Origin: Fidelibacterota bacterium
Lineage (GTDB): Bacteria; Pseudomonadota; Alphaproteobacteria; Rhodospirillales; Rhodospirillaceae
Reading direction: 5' to 3'
DNA: 64,000 nucleotides
Assembly (NCBI GenBank): GCA_947472795.1
Contig: CANJBL010000002.1
Coordinates: forward strand, 243,271 to 307,270
Shown here: piece after piece, positions 52,030 through 61,496 of the stretch
How the letters are laid out: the number at the start of each line of letters is the position of its first letter
How positions within the stretch are numbered: the stretch's first letter is position 1
The notes under the pieces: model-generated
The model's input: only the letters and a program-made list of their open reading frames with translations
What the model was told of the DNA's origin: nothing
Database searches by the model: none
Translations under genes and position numbers: made by a program

Positions 52030-52044
52030 GAAACATATTGTTTC
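52030..52044. promoter_or_regulatory. Candidate LysR operator
   Basis: A perfect inverted repeat GAAACA-TAT-TGTTTC, with another GAAAC half-site 9 bases upstream (52021), lies in the intergenic region between the divergent SDR/pirin operon and the LysR gene, 9 bases before the LysR start. Confidence 0.6.
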
Positions 52045-52052
52045 CAATAATT

Positions 52053-52976
52053 ATGTCTAAACTGCCCGACCTTGAGGCACTGGCCATCTTCGCCAAAGTG
52101 GTGGAGCGGCGCTCCTTTGCCGGGGCCGCAACTGAGCTAAGCCTTTCAAAACCAACGGTTTCAAAGGCTGTTGCGCGCCTGGAGGCCCGGCTGGGCACGC
52201 GCCTTTTTAACCGCACCTCCCGTCGCATTGCCCTCACCGATGCCGGCCGGCAGCTTTCGGAACGTGCGGCCCGAATCCTGGCTGAAGGCGAAGCAGCGGA
52301 GAGCGACATGCTGGCTCAATCGGGTAAACCACGCGGGCGCGTGCGTCTCGCCGTGCCCATGTCCTTTGGGCTGCGCTGGATTGCTCCCCTGCTGCCGCAG
52401 TTCTTCGCCGAGTACCCGGATATCTCCATCGACTTGCACCTGAGCGACGCCACCGTCGATATCATCGGCGAAGGCTTCGACATGGCCTTGCGTATTGCCC
52501 AGCTACCGGACTCATCGCTCGTCGCGCGTCTGTTATGCTCGATGACGCGTATGGTCGTCGGCACGCCCGGTTATCTCGCCAAACATGGCACACCCACACA
52601 CCCCATGCATCTCAGCACACACACATGCTTTGGCTATGCCTATCTGGCAACCGCCGACACCTGGCGCTTCGTGAACGACAAAGGTGAAGAGGTCGCCGTG
52701 CGTCCTGCCGGATGTCTGCGTGTCAACAATGGCGATGCGGTCATGCCGCCATTGCTGGCTGGTTTGGGGCTCGCGCTCTTGCCGGAGTTCATTGTCGGTG
52801 AAGCGCTCGCTGACGGCAGACTGAAAGTCGTTTTACCGGACTGGACCGTGCCTTCGGGCGGTCTTTATCTCGTCACACCACCGGGCGGGCCAAAACCTGC
52901 GCGCATCGCGGCGCTTTCCGAGTTCCTTGCAAAACATCTCATGCAGATGCACTGGAGTTCGACGAAACGGAAGTAG
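52053..52976 (+). CDS. LysR family transcriptional regulator
   Basis: The 307-residue protein begins [19 protein letters not shown], with an [47 protein letters not shown], and a periplasmic-binding-protein-like effector domain ([40 protein letters not shown]). It is of the short-type LysR subgroup (LTTR with DNA-binding near PecT/DmlR). Divergent from SDR/pirin; the operator at 52030-52044 supports control of both units. The aldo-keto reductase gene follows in the same direction, 40 bases downstream, perhaps co-regulated. Confidence 0.93.
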   Translation: MSKLPDLEALAIFAKVVERRSFAGAATELSLSKPTVSKAVARLEARLGTRLFNRTSRRIALTDAGRQLSERAARILAEGEAAESDMLAQSGKPRGRVRLAVPMSFGLRWIAPLLPQFFAEYPDISIDLHLSDATVDIIGEGFDMALRIAQLPDSSLVARLLCSMTRMVVGTPGYLAKHGTPTHPMHLSTHTCFGYAYLATADTWRFVNDKGEEVAVRPAGCLRVNNGDAVMPPLLAGLGLALLPEFIVGEALADGRLKVVLPDWTVPSGGLYLVTPPGGPKPARIAALSEFLAKHLMQMHWSSTKRK

Positions 52977-53016
52977 CTGCTATCATGTACGCATCTTGTT
53001 CAGAAAAGGATGTGCC

Positions 53017-53883
53017 ATGACTGCCACTGCCGCTACGTCCGGAACCTTCGCTATCGGTGGCGATCTCAAAGTGAACCGCCTTGGCTTTGGAGCCATGCGC
53101 ATCACGGGGCCCGGTGTCTGGGGATTGCCGACAGACCGCGCCGAAGCCATGCGAACTCTGGAACATCTGCCCGAGCTTGGCATCAATTTTATCGACACCG
53201 CTGATTCTTACGGGCCTAACACGTCGGAAGAACTTCTGTGCGAAGCGCTGCACCCATACAAAGGCCTCCTCATCGCCACCAAGGGCGGGTTGATGCGCCC
53301 GGGTCCGGACGTCTGGAAACCCAACGGCCGCCCCGAATACCTTATGGATCAGGTGCAGAAGAGTCTGAAGAAACTGGGCGTGCAGCAAATTGACCTGTGG
53401 CAGCTGCATCGCATCGACAGCAACGTACCCGCGGCGGACCAATTCGGCGCCATCAAAACCATGCTCGACAAGGGCATCATCAGACATGCCGGCTTAAGCG
53501 AAGTTGGCGTGGTTGAGATCAAGGCCGCGCAAAAGATCTTCCCGGTGGTTACCGTGCAGAATCGTTACAACATCAGCGACCGCGTGCACGAAGACGTCCT
53601 GAACTATTGCGCGGAGCAGAATATCGGCTTCATCCCGTGGTATCCGCTGGCGGCGGGCGAACTTACCAAACCCGGCGGAACACTCGATAACATCGCCAAG
53701 AAGCACAATGCGACACAGGGTCAGATCGCGCTGGCCTGGCTCTTGAAGCGCAGCCCTGTGATGCTGCCGATCCCGGGCACCGGCAAGGTGAAACACCTGG
53801 AAGAGAATACAAAAGCGGCGTCGATCAAGCTGACCGACGCCGAATTTGCGGAACTGGATAAGGCGGGAAAGACAGCTGGTTAG
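53017..53883 (+). CDS. Aldo/keto reductase
   Basis: The 288-residue protein has the AKR tetrad: Asp and Tyr in FIDTADSYG, Lys in IATKGG and His in WQLHRID, plus [11 protein letters not shown] near the start and [14 protein letters not shown] (cofactor loop). It reduces aldehydes or ketones with NADPH. The start at 53017 follows AAAAGG. Its stop codon overlaps that of convergent fliG by 4 bases. Downstream of LysR in the same direction, so it may share a small-molecule detoxification role with SDR and pirin. Confidence 0.93.
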   Translation: MTATAATSGTFAIGGDLKVNRLGFGAMRITGPGVWGLPTDRAEAMRTLEHLPELGINFIDTADSYGPNTSEELLCEALHPYKGLLIATKGGLMRPGPDVWKPNGRPEYLMDQVQKSLKKLGVQQIDLWQLHRIDSNVPAADQFGAIKTMLDKGIIRHAGLSEVGVVEIKAAQKIFPVVTVQNRYNISDRVHEDVLNYCAEQNIGFIPWYPLAAGELTKPGGTLDNIAKKHNATQGQIALAWLLKRSPVMLPIPGTGKVKHLEENTKAASIKLTDAEFAELDKAGKTAG

Positions 53884-54899
53884 TACACCAGCTCGCCTTC
53901 GTCCTTACCTTCGGAGATGGTGATCTGGCCGGAGTTGGAGAGTTCCTTCGCCAACGTGACAACCGTGTTCTGCGCTTCTTCCACGTCCTTGAGACGCACG
54001 GGACCGAGGGAGTCCATATCTTCCTTGAGCATTTTGGCGGCGCGAGCCGACATGTTCGCCTGGAAGAGTTCCTTGATGGCGTCGGAGGCACCTTTGAGCG
54101 CCAGCGCCAACTTCTCTTTCTCCACGTGACGCAGCAGGGTCTGCGCGCCGGCCGGGTCGAGGCGTACCAGATCTTCGAAGGTGAACATGAGGGCGCGGAT
54201 CTTCTCGGCGGACTCGCGGTTGCGTTCTTCGAGAGCGGTGAGGAAGCGCGCTTCGGTGTTGCGGTCGAGGTTGTTGAAGATCTCGGCCATCATCTCGTGT
54301 GAATCCACGCGCGCGGTCTTGGCGAGGTTCGACATGAACTCGTTGCGCAGCGTCTTTTCGATGCTTTCCAGCACATCTTTCTGCACGGACTCCATGTGCA
54401 GCATGCGCATGATGACTTCCATCGCGAAGCCTTCCGGCAGCAGCCCCAACACGCGGCTGGTATGGTCCGGCTTAATCTTGGAGAGCACGACGGCCACGGT
54501 CTGCGGGTATTCGTTCTTCAGGTAATTGGCGAGCACCTGTTCGTGCACGTTGCCAAGCTTGTCCCACATGGTACGGCCGGCAGGACCGCGAATTTCTTCC
54601 ATGATCAGCAAAGCGCGTTCTTTATCGAGGCCCTTCAGCAGCAGACGTTCGGTGGTGGCATAGGAGCCAACCAACGAACCGGTGTTGGAGATGGCGTCGG
54701 CGAAATCGACGAACAAGCGTTCCACCAGGTTGGACCCGATGGTGCCCAGGTTAGCCATGGTCTGGGAGAGTTCCTTGATCTCGTCGTCCTCCATCATGCC
54801 CAAGAGCTTCGCGGCCTGCTCAGGCGCGAGGGACATCATCATGATGGCGGCTTTCTGCGGACCCGTAAGACTACGGTAATCCTCTTTCACACGTGCCAT
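53880..54899 (-). CDS. fliG: Flagellar motor switch protein FliG
   Basis: The 339-residue protein has all three FliG domains: N-terminal FliF-binding ([23 protein letters not shown]), middle domain with [12 protein letters not shown] (E130-Y-P-Q133; the usual EHPQ motif has Tyr for His here), the GGLLPEGF-like [15 protein letters not shown], and the C-terminal torque helix with [14 protein letters not shown] [11 protein letters not shown]. It is the rotor component with which stators interact. It stands alone; no fliF, fliH or fliM is adjacent, unlike the usual operon. Downstream lies the sigma-54-driven repeat gene. Confidence 0.96.
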   Translation of the reverse strand: MARVKEDYRSLTGPQKAAIMMMSLAPEQAAKLLGMMEDDEIKELSQTMANLGTIGSNLVERLFVDFADAISNTGSLVGSYATTERLLLKGLDKERALLIMEEIRGPAGRTMWDKLGNVHEQVLANYLKNEYPQTVAVVLSKIKPDHTSRVLGLLPEGFAMEVIMRMLHMESVQKDVLESIEKTLRNEFMSNLAKTARVDSHEMMAEIFNNLDRNTEARFLTALEERNRESAEKIRALMFTFEDLVRLDPAGAQTLLRHVEKEKLALALKGASDAIKELFQANMSARAAKMLKEDMDSLGPVRLKDVEEAQNTVVTLAKELSNSGQITISEGKDEGELVY

Positions 54900-55130
54900 G
54901 GCCAGTCTTTTCCCGTTTTCAGGATTGGCTCGAAGTTACGGGAGCAGGATGAATAACTGCTTAAAGGCAGAAGGGCTTAGCGGATTTTGTGACATTTTCC
55001 GCCTCCCGACCGGGCGGCAGGAAGGTCCCGTCAAGAGGGTAAGATTTACCGTCCGCCCGCCCAAAAGGCGGACTGAGCTATTTTCAAGACGAAAAAACGA
55101 ATGATATCAAGGCATTATATATTGTGGATT

Positions 55131-55145
55131 TGGCACGATTCTTGC
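55131..55145 (+). promoter_or_regulatory. Sigma-54 (RpoN) promoter of the octad-repeat gene
   Basis: TGGCACG at 55131-55137 and TTGC at 55142-55145 put the invariant GG and GC 10 bases apart, a full match to the -24/-12 consensus. The transcription start is expected near 55157, leaving a leader of only about 20 bases before the GTG start. Confidence 0.92.
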
Positions 55146-55177
55146 TAATAAACCCTTGATTTGGTTTTTGTGGATGT

Positions 55178-58100
55178 GTGCCCGTGGTTTCCATTGCCTC
55201 CCTGTCCGTCACCGACATCGCTGGATTATCCCAGACGACCATCTCCGGGCTATCGGCGTCGGACATCGATGGTCTGTCCTCGACCCAGGTCAGCGCCTTC
55301 ACCATCGATCAAATCGGCGCTCTCAGCGGCACGCAGCTCCAATCCCTCTCCGCCAACCAAATGCGCGGGCTTACCCCGGCCCAGATCGGCGCCCTGGTTC
55401 CCTCGCAGATCAGTTTCAGCGGGACGCAGCTTTCAGTTCTTCTCGGCGCTCAGATCGCGGCCTTCGGCGTGGATGATATCGCAAGCCTTTCGACGCAGCA
55501 GATTAGAGGCCTTACCACGGGCGAACTCGCGGCCCTCACCCCGTCGCAAACCGCCGTGTTATCGCCCACACAGATCGGCGCTCTGACCACCACCCAGGTG
55601 AAAGGCCTTACGGCCACCATGCTGGCCGCGCTCAATACGCAGCAGATCGGCGGCCTTGGTACGAGCCAAATCGGCGTGTTGTCGATCATGCAAGTTAAAG
55701 GCCTCACCGAGACACAGATCGCGGGCCTCTCGACGACGCAGATAAAAGCCCTGAATGCGGGCCAGGTCGCGGCGTTGAGCCCAGCGGATATCGCAGCCCT
55801 GTCGGTGGATCAGATCGCAAACCTCACCGCGACCCAGGTGCGCGGCCTCACCGCGCAGGAACTGCAGACGTTGAGCCTGGATCAGATAGCCGCTCTGTCG
55901 CCGTCGCAAGTGGCGGCATTCACACAACTCCAGGTCCGTGCGCTGACCACCGGCCAACTAGCGGGCTTGAGTAGCGCGCAATTCTCGGCCCTCAATCCGA
56001 TGCAGATAGCGGGCCTTGTTGTATCTCAATTGGCGGGGTTGACCACTGACGAGGTTGGCCTCCTCACCACTCAGCAGATCAAAGGCTTTAGCATCACAAC
56101 CTTCAGCGCACTCACCACGTCTCAGCTGAGTGCGCTGAACGAGACGCAAGTGGCTGCTCTCTCCCCGACGCAGATGCGCGCTCTGACGCCCGCGACATTT
56201 GCGGCCTTCACGCCGACACAGTTTGCCGCTCTCACGGCGTCGCAGCTTTCGCAGCTGACCGCCACACAGATCAAGAGTCTGGATACGTCGACGTTGCTCG
56301 GCTTGAGCGAAAGCCAGTTCGGGGCTCTGACTGCCACGCAGATCGGAGCGCTTACAACTACAGAAGTCACAGCTCTCTCGCCGACACAAGTAGCTGCTCT
56401 GAACGCAGTGCAGATCAAAGGCCTTTCGGCAGCCGGCCTGGCCGCTCTCACGCCGACGCAGCTTGCCGCCCTCAGTGCAACGCAAGTGGCGATATTGACC
56501 ACGGCACAACTGCGCACTATCGCGACCACAACGCTGTCGTCGCTGACACCCGCCCAGGTCGCTCTCATGACCCCCGCGCAGATGGCAGGGCTTGGACCGG
56601 TCCAGATCACGGGACTGGCACCTGACGGCATTGCCATTCTCGGCAGCATGCAACTGCGCGCAATTACTCCGGTGGCCTTGGCAGCGCTGACCACCAGCCA
56701 ACTCACGGCCTTGAGCGGAACACAAATCGCCAGTCTCAGTGTCGCTCAGGTCAACGGATTGACCTCCAGCGAACTCGCTGCCTTTACTGACACGCAATTC
56801 GCGGCCTTTACACCGTCTCAGCTTGGGGCCGTTTCCGCCGCGCAAATCAAAGGCGTGGGCGCGGACCGCATCGCGTCTTTTACAGCCACCCAGCTTAAAG
56901 CGCTGTCCGCCGCACAACTCGGTGGCCTGAGCGCTAGCGCCATGGGCGGCCTTAACACCGCACAAATTGCCGCGTTGACCACGACTCAGATCAAAGGCTT
57001 CAGCACCTCTGCGTTGGCTGCGTTAGCTGCAACGCAATTTGAAGCTCTGACCGATACACAGATCGGTGCGCTGAGTTCCACACAAATCCGCGGCCTGACG
57101 ACAGGTGAACTGGGCGCCATGACGCCGGCACAATTCGCTGGCCTAACCAACGCGCAAGTGGGGGCGTTGACGAATCTCCAGATTGCAGGACTCTATACGT
57201 CTCAAGTCGCGGCACTGTCGACAGCACAGCTGCGTGGTCTGTCATCAAGCGGACTTTCCGCCCTCACCACAAGTCAAATTACCTCTTTCAGCGAAAGCCA
57301 GCTTGATGCATTGAGCGCCACGCAACTTGGCGGCTTGGCGTCCAGCACACTTGCGATGCTCACGGCGACGCAAATCGTAAGCCTGAATTCTTCACAAATC
57401 GGCGCTTTGTCCGCCTCTGCGCTGACGGGCTTAACCGCGAGTCAGATCGCGATTCTTGCCGAGACTCAGATCACCGCTCTCCCCGGCGGCGGCATCGCGG
57501 CATTCACCGCAACGCAGTTTGATGCACTGACCATCGCGCAGATCGCAGCACTTTCACCGGCACAGATCCGCAGCCTTACGGCCACGGAAGTGACGAGCCT
57601 TGATGCGACGCAAATCGGGATACTCACCTCCACACAACTTGCGGCCCTTACTCCCGGCCAAGTGACCGCGCTGGACACGACGCAGATTCCGCTCTTCGCC
57701 GATACCCAAATAGCCGCTCTCAGCGCCGGCGCCGTCGCGGGCTTCAGTGCGATCGACCTCGGCAATCTGACATCAGCGCAGATGGCCGCGCTGACTCCGA
57801 CTCAGATTGCCAACCTGGCCCAGGCGTCCTTGAGCGGACTTTCGACGACGCAGATTATCAATCTAAGCGATACACAGTTTGGCGCATTCACCGCAGCGGA
57901 AGTGAATGTGCTCACATCCACGCAGCTTGCGGCAGTGACGCCCCAGCGTATTGAAGCCCTGACAATCACTCAAATAAGAGGACTGAGCGGCGCGCAAGTG
58001 TCGCAGTTTAGCGCGGCCCAGCTTGGCATGCTCACCACGTCGCAAATCGCGACTTTGGCCACTGGCGCTATTGCCGGCCTCACCACCACCCAGACCCCAA

Positions 58101-59707
58101 ATCTTAGCGGCCAACAACTTGCGGCTCTTACAGCCGCTCAAATGAATGCGCTATCTACCAGTGCGATCGCCGGCCTCACAGAGACCCAAATCTCCGCGCT
58201 GAATACCGCCCAGATCGCCGGCCTATCGGGCGCGAGCCTTTCGGCCCTGAGCAGTACGCAATGGGGAGCGTTAACGGCGAGCCAGTTGGCTGCCGTCACG
58301 ACGACCCAACTCAGAGGACTCGACGCGACAGCGTTGGCGGGCCTTACGCCGACGCAGATCACGAGCCTCACCACCGGGCAGATCGGCGCAATCACTACGA
58401 CGGCAATCCCGGGATTGACGCCAGCCCAGATCGCAGCACTCACGTCCACCCAGCTCGGTGCATTCTCGCCCAGCCAAATTGGCGCGTTCACGGCCACCGA
58501 AGTCACCGCTCTTACAACGAATGAAATTGCCGCTTTCAGTAACACCCAACTCGGAGGGCTCGCGGGTACAGGTGTTGCGGCCCTGAGCGGCGCTCAGATT
58601 GCCGCCCTGGCGCCCACCCAGATCGCAGCCCTTTCCGCGTCAGGCGTGGCTGGCCTTACGGCGTCGCAAACTGGCGGCCTCACCACCAGCCAACTCGCGG
58701 CTTTGACACCAACCCAGATCGCTTCGCTTTCCAGCAATGGCATTTCAGGCTTTATTGAAACCCATATCGCGGCGCTGACATCAACTCAGATCGCAGGATT
58801 GAAAGCGGCCACCATTGCGGGATTGACCAGCACACAGACGGCTGGGCTCAGCACATCGCAAATCGCCGCGCTGACGCCGACACAGTTGAGCGCCCTTTCC
58901 GGCGCAGGTCTGAGCGGCCTGTCCAGCACCGACATCGTGGCTTTGACAGCGACGCAGGTGGCCGGCCTCACCCCCACGATGGTCAGCGCCCTGTCACCCA
59001 CGCAGATCGGCGGTTTTACCACGACTCAGGTTGCGGCCTTGTCCATGACGGCTCTCGGCGGCATCACCGGAGATCAGATGGCCACTCTGACTTCCACTCA
59101 GTTGGCTGTACTGACCTCTTCTGAAATCGGAAGCCTTTCCACGGCCGCCTTGTCCAGCCTGACCGCCGCGCAGATGAGCGCGCTTTCGTTGACTCAAATT
59201 GGCGGGATTTCCACAACCCAGATCGACAGTCTAACACCCGCTGCTATCGGTGGTCTGACGAGCAGCGAGATCGCCGCCCTCAGCGCATCGCAGCTTGGCG
59301 CCCTTAACCGCCCGCAGCTGCGGGCATTTTCGACGACGCAGCTGGCGGCCTTCAGCCCAGCGCAAATTGCCACGCTCAGCGCGTCACAAATCGCCAACCT
59401 GACGACCATGGAGATCGCAGCCCTCGGCGCTTCGCAATTTGGAGCCTTGAGCGCGACCCATATCGCCGGCATGACTGTGACACAGATCCAGAATCTTACA
59501 GGCGATCAAATCGCGGGGTTGAAGATCAACCAGCTCGGCGGCCTTTCCACAACTCAAGTTGGCGGCCTGACATCGACAGAAATTGGGGCGCTTCTGCCGT
59601 CGCAGATCGAGGCTCTGTTGCCCAGCCAGATTGACGCACTCACCAGCACGCAAATCGCCGCCATGACGCCGGAGCAGATCGCTGCCGTGCAGATGGCAAT
59701 GGCCTGA
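55178..59707 (+). CDS. Giant octapeptide-repeat protein (about 187 copies of xxL[ST]xxQ[IVL])
   Basis: This 1509-residue protein consists almost wholly of an 8-residue unit: two small residues (A/G, often K/R first), Leu/Phe, Ser/Thr, two variable residues, Gln and Ile/Val/Leu (examples AALTPTQI, KGLSTSAL, RGLTTGEL). Only one unit, near residue 80, is a residue short. Ser/Thr make up well over a quarter of residues; there are no Cys, and no signal peptide, membrane segment or other domain. Units such as LTPTQIAAL look like repeated helix caps, so a regular solenoid is plausible. The GTG start is the only in-frame initiator after a stop at 55157; the ribosome-binding site is weak. It is expressed from a sigma-54 promoter and lies beside fliG and two GT41 glycosyltransferases. 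Confidence 0.85.
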   Translation: MPVVSIASLSVTDIAGLSQTTISGLSASDIDGLSSTQVSAFTIDQIGALSGTQLQSLSANQMRGLTPAQIGALVPSQISFSGTQLSVLLGAQIAAFGVDDIASLSTQQIRGLTTGELAALTPSQTAVLSPTQIGALTTTQVKGLTATMLAALNTQQIGGLGTSQIGVLSIMQVKGLTETQIAGLSTTQIKALNAGQVAALSPADIAALSVDQIANLTATQVRGLTAQELQTLSLDQIAALSPSQVAAFTQLQVRALTTGQLAGLSSAQFSALNPMQIAGLVVSQLAGLTTDEVGLLTTQQIKGFSITTFSALTTSQLSALNETQVAALSPTQMRALTPATFAAFTPTQFAALTASQLSQLTATQIKSLDTSTLLGLSESQFGALTATQIGALTTTEVTALSPTQVAALNAVQIKGLSAAGLAALTPTQLAALSATQVAILTTAQLRTIATTTLSSLTPAQVALMTPAQMAGLGPVQITGLAPDGIAILGSMQLRAITPVALAALTTSQLTALSGTQIASLSVAQVNGLTSSELAAFTDTQFAAFTPSQLGAVSAAQIKGVGADRIASFTATQLKALSAAQLGGLSASAMGGLNTAQIAALTTTQIKGFSTSALAALAATQFEALTDTQIGALSSTQIRGLTTGELGAMTPAQFAGLTNAQVGALTNLQIAGLYTSQVAALSTAQLRGLSSSGLSALTTSQITSFSESQLDALSATQLGGLASSTLAMLTATQIVSLNSSQIGALSASALTGLTASQIAILAETQITALPGGGIAAFTATQFDALTIAQIAALSPAQIRSLTATEVTSLDATQIGILTSTQLAALTPGQVTALDTTQIPLFADTQIAALSAGAVAGFSAIDLGNLTSAQMAALTPTQIANLAQASLSGLSTTQIINLSDTQFGAFTAAEVNVLTSTQLAAVTPQRIEALTITQIRGLSGAQVSQFSAAQLGMLTTSQIATLATGAIAGLTTTQTPNLSGQQLAALTAAQMNALSTSAIAGLTETQISALNTAQIAGLSGASLSALSSTQWGALTASQLAAVTTTQLRGLDATALAGLTPTQITSLTTGQIGAITTTAIPGLTPAQIAALTSTQLGAFSPSQIGAFTATEVTALTTNEIAAFSNTQLGGLAGTGVAALSGAQIAALAPTQIAALSASGVAGLTASQTGGLTTSQLAALTPTQIASLSSNGISGFIETHIAALTSTQIAGLKAATIAGLTSTQTAGLSTSQIAALTPTQLSALSGAGLSGLSSTDIVALTATQVAGLTPTMVSALSPTQIGGFTTTQVAALSMTALGGITGDQMATLTSTQLAVLTSSEIGSLSTAALSSLTAAQMSALSLTQIGGISTTQIDSLTPAAIGGLTSSEIAALSASQLGALNRPQLRAFSTTQLAAFSPAQIATLSASQIANLTTMEIAALGASQFGALSATHIAGMTVTQIQNLTGDQIAGLKINQLGGLSTTQVGGLTSTEIGALLPSQIEALLPSQIDALTSTQIAAMTPEQIAAVQMAMA

Positions 59708-59738
59708 TCGGTGATGGCCTGATCGGTGATGGCCTGAT
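59699..59738. repeat. 15-bp tandem repeat at the end of the octad gene
   Basis: ATGGCCTGATCGGTG occurs at 59699 and 59714, with a partial third copy to 59738. It spans the last codons and the stop of the repeat gene (TGA at 59705) and gives three in-frame-type TGA motifs just before the convergent GT41 stop. Confidence 0.85.
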
Positions 59739-59739
59739 G

Positions 59740-61422
59740 CTAGCCGATATCAATATGCTCCGGCGGTAAGCCGCTGCGCGCACGTCTCGCCATTCCCCGG
59801 AATGCGGCTTCCATATTGCGCGCGAAGGCCGTGGCGTCAAAAAGCCTTGATATCTGCCGGCCACGAACGATCTTTTCCTTTATGGGCCCTAAGCGCGCAG
59901 GCTCTCGGCCTAAAGCGATCGCCATCGCTTCATACTCCTCCGGCGTTGCAGCAATGAGTTCAGGCACATTCATGGCCGTGAGAAGGCTGGCTGCGACGCG
60001 CGCCGGATAGCTCTGCCCCGCGCAAGTCAGCACCGGCAATCCGGCCCAGAGCGCATCGGCAGCTGTCGTGTGCGCATTATAAGGGGAGGTATCGAGAAAC
60101 ATGTCGGCGGCTTGATGTCGCGCGAGATGCTCGTCAAAAGGCACATGCCCCGCGAAGATCAGGCGCGCAGGGTTGATGCCCCGTTCGGACGCCGCCACCC
60201 GCAGATTGCTCACTGCAACAGCGCCATAATCTCTGAGCCAGAGGATCGATTTGGGAACGCGCTCGAGTACGGTCATCCAGCGAGCGAATATTTCCGGCGC
60301 GATTTTATAGGCGTTGTTAAAACAACAATAGACAAAGCCCTCTTCGGGCAAACCCAGTTCGGTTCGCGTAAAGGATTTGTCGGTCATGCTGCGCGAGCGA
60401 TCGTTAGCTTGAAAGCACGGAAGCGATACAACCTTTTCCGTGTAGTAGTACCGGTGAGCGGGCGGAATGACGATACGATCGGCAATAACATAGTCAATAG
60501 ACGAAGATGCCATGGTGCCTGCGTAGCCAAGATAGCTGGCCTGTACGGGAGCGGCCCGCGCCGCAAAAATTCCCGGACGGGCGTAGGTGGTGAAACCCGC
60601 GAGATCGATGGCAATATCCAGCCCCATGTCCCGCGCCCGCGCACCAGCTTCCGCGTCGCTGAGGGTTCTTATATCAACGAAAGAGTCGAAAGCTTTTTCC
60701 AGCCTTTGACGCACTGGGCCCTCGGCGTCGGGACCGTAGGAGAAGCCGTGGACCTCGAACTCGGCCCGGTCATGGGCCTCGATCAATCCTGCGGTGAGCA
60801 ATGCAACGGGATGATCACGAAAATCCGGCGAAAAATACCCTATGCGGAGTTTGTTCGACTGATTGGACTGACTGACGGGGCGCGGCGTGTTTTCCGCGTA
60901 TCTTCCTTTGACCCATATCTCGGCGGCTTTGCGATGCAGGTCTGGCGAATCCACCAATGATAGCACTGTCCAAGGCGGACTTACGCGTTGGCCGGCCTCG
61001 ATCGCGGAAAGAAGAGTAGCCTTGGTCGTTTCGATGTCGCGCCAATCACATACATTCATCCGCGCGTGAAGCATCAAACCTGGCAACAGCGGGAAATCCG
61101 GTTTGAGAACCAAGGCTTCCGCGAACGCGGCGGCGGCCTCGCCGTGTCGTCCCATCTCCGCCAAAAGACTGCCGTAGTTGGAATAGAAACTCGCGGATGT
61201 CGGCTTCAGTTCTATGGCTTTCCGGTAGGCCTCGAGCGCCTCCGCGGCACGATCCAATTCACGCAGAGCATTGGCGCGGCTGTTATGCGCGGTTCCGGAC
61301 GCTGGATTGAGCGCACACGCGCTCTCAAAAGCTTTCAACGCTTCGCCATGCCGGTTCGCACGGCTGAGGGCGACACCATGATGAAGATGGGCTTCTACAG
61401 ATGGTTGGTTCGGCTGCAACAT
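59740..61422 (-). CDS. TPR-containing GT41 O-glycosyltransferase (OGT/SPINDLY-like), short form
   Basis: The 560-residue protein has about three TPRs (residues ~10-110) and a GT41 catalytic region with LRIGYFSPDFRDHPVALL (catalytic His position), YLGYAGTMASSSIDYVIAD, CCFNNAYKIAPEIF (UDP-binding Lys) and LDTSPYNAHTTAADALWAGLPVLTC. The family moves GlcNAc or other sugars from UDP-sugars to Ser/Thr of cytoplasmic proteins; Caulobacter FlmG is a TPR-GT41 for flagellin. It lies downstream of a longer paralogue (74-base gap) and tail-to-tail with the octad repeat gene. Donor and acceptor are not known; the repeat protein is the obvious candidate. Confidence 0.9.
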   Translation of the reverse strand: MLQPNQPSVEAHLHHGVALSRANRHGEALKAFESACALNPASGTAHNSRANALRELDRAAEALEAYRKAIELKPTSASFYSNYGSLLAEMGRHGEAAAAFAEALVLKPDFPLLPGLMLHARMNVCDWRDIETTKATLLSAIEAGQRVSPPWTVLSLVDSPDLHRKAAEIWVKGRYAENTPRPVSQSNQSNKLRIGYFSPDFRDHPVALLTAGLIEAHDRAEFEVHGFSYGPDAEGPVRQRLEKAFDSFVDIRTLSDAEAGARARDMGLDIAIDLAGFTTYARPGIFAARAAPVQASYLGYAGTMASSSIDYVIADRIVIPPAHRYYYTEKVVSLPCFQANDRSRSMTDKSFTRTELGLPEEGFVYCCFNNAYKIAPEIFARWMTVLERVPKSILWLRDYGAVAVSNLRVAASERGINPARLIFAGHVPFDEHLARHQAADMFLDTSPYNAHTTAADALWAGLPVLTCAGQSYPARVAASLLTAMNVPELIAATPEEYEAMAIALGREPARLGPIKEKIVRGRQISRLFDATAFARNMEAAFRGMARRARSGLPPEHIDIG

Positions 61423-61496
61423 CTCGCTCGGCTGTTAACCGCAGGGAGACACAAGATAGCGCCGAGGCTTCCCCGCCGACTAGTGCCCTGCCAGAA

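Noticed and set aside
55958..56965. Long minus-strand ORFs (for example 335 residues) inside the octad-repeat gene
   Set aside because: They are an antisense product of the 24-bp periodic codon pattern; the protein has Arg/Cys/Gly-rich shadow composition and no start signal.
55178..59707. CRISPR-like array
   Set aside because: The 24-bp periodicity is in coding sequence, degenerate at the DNA level, with no spacers.
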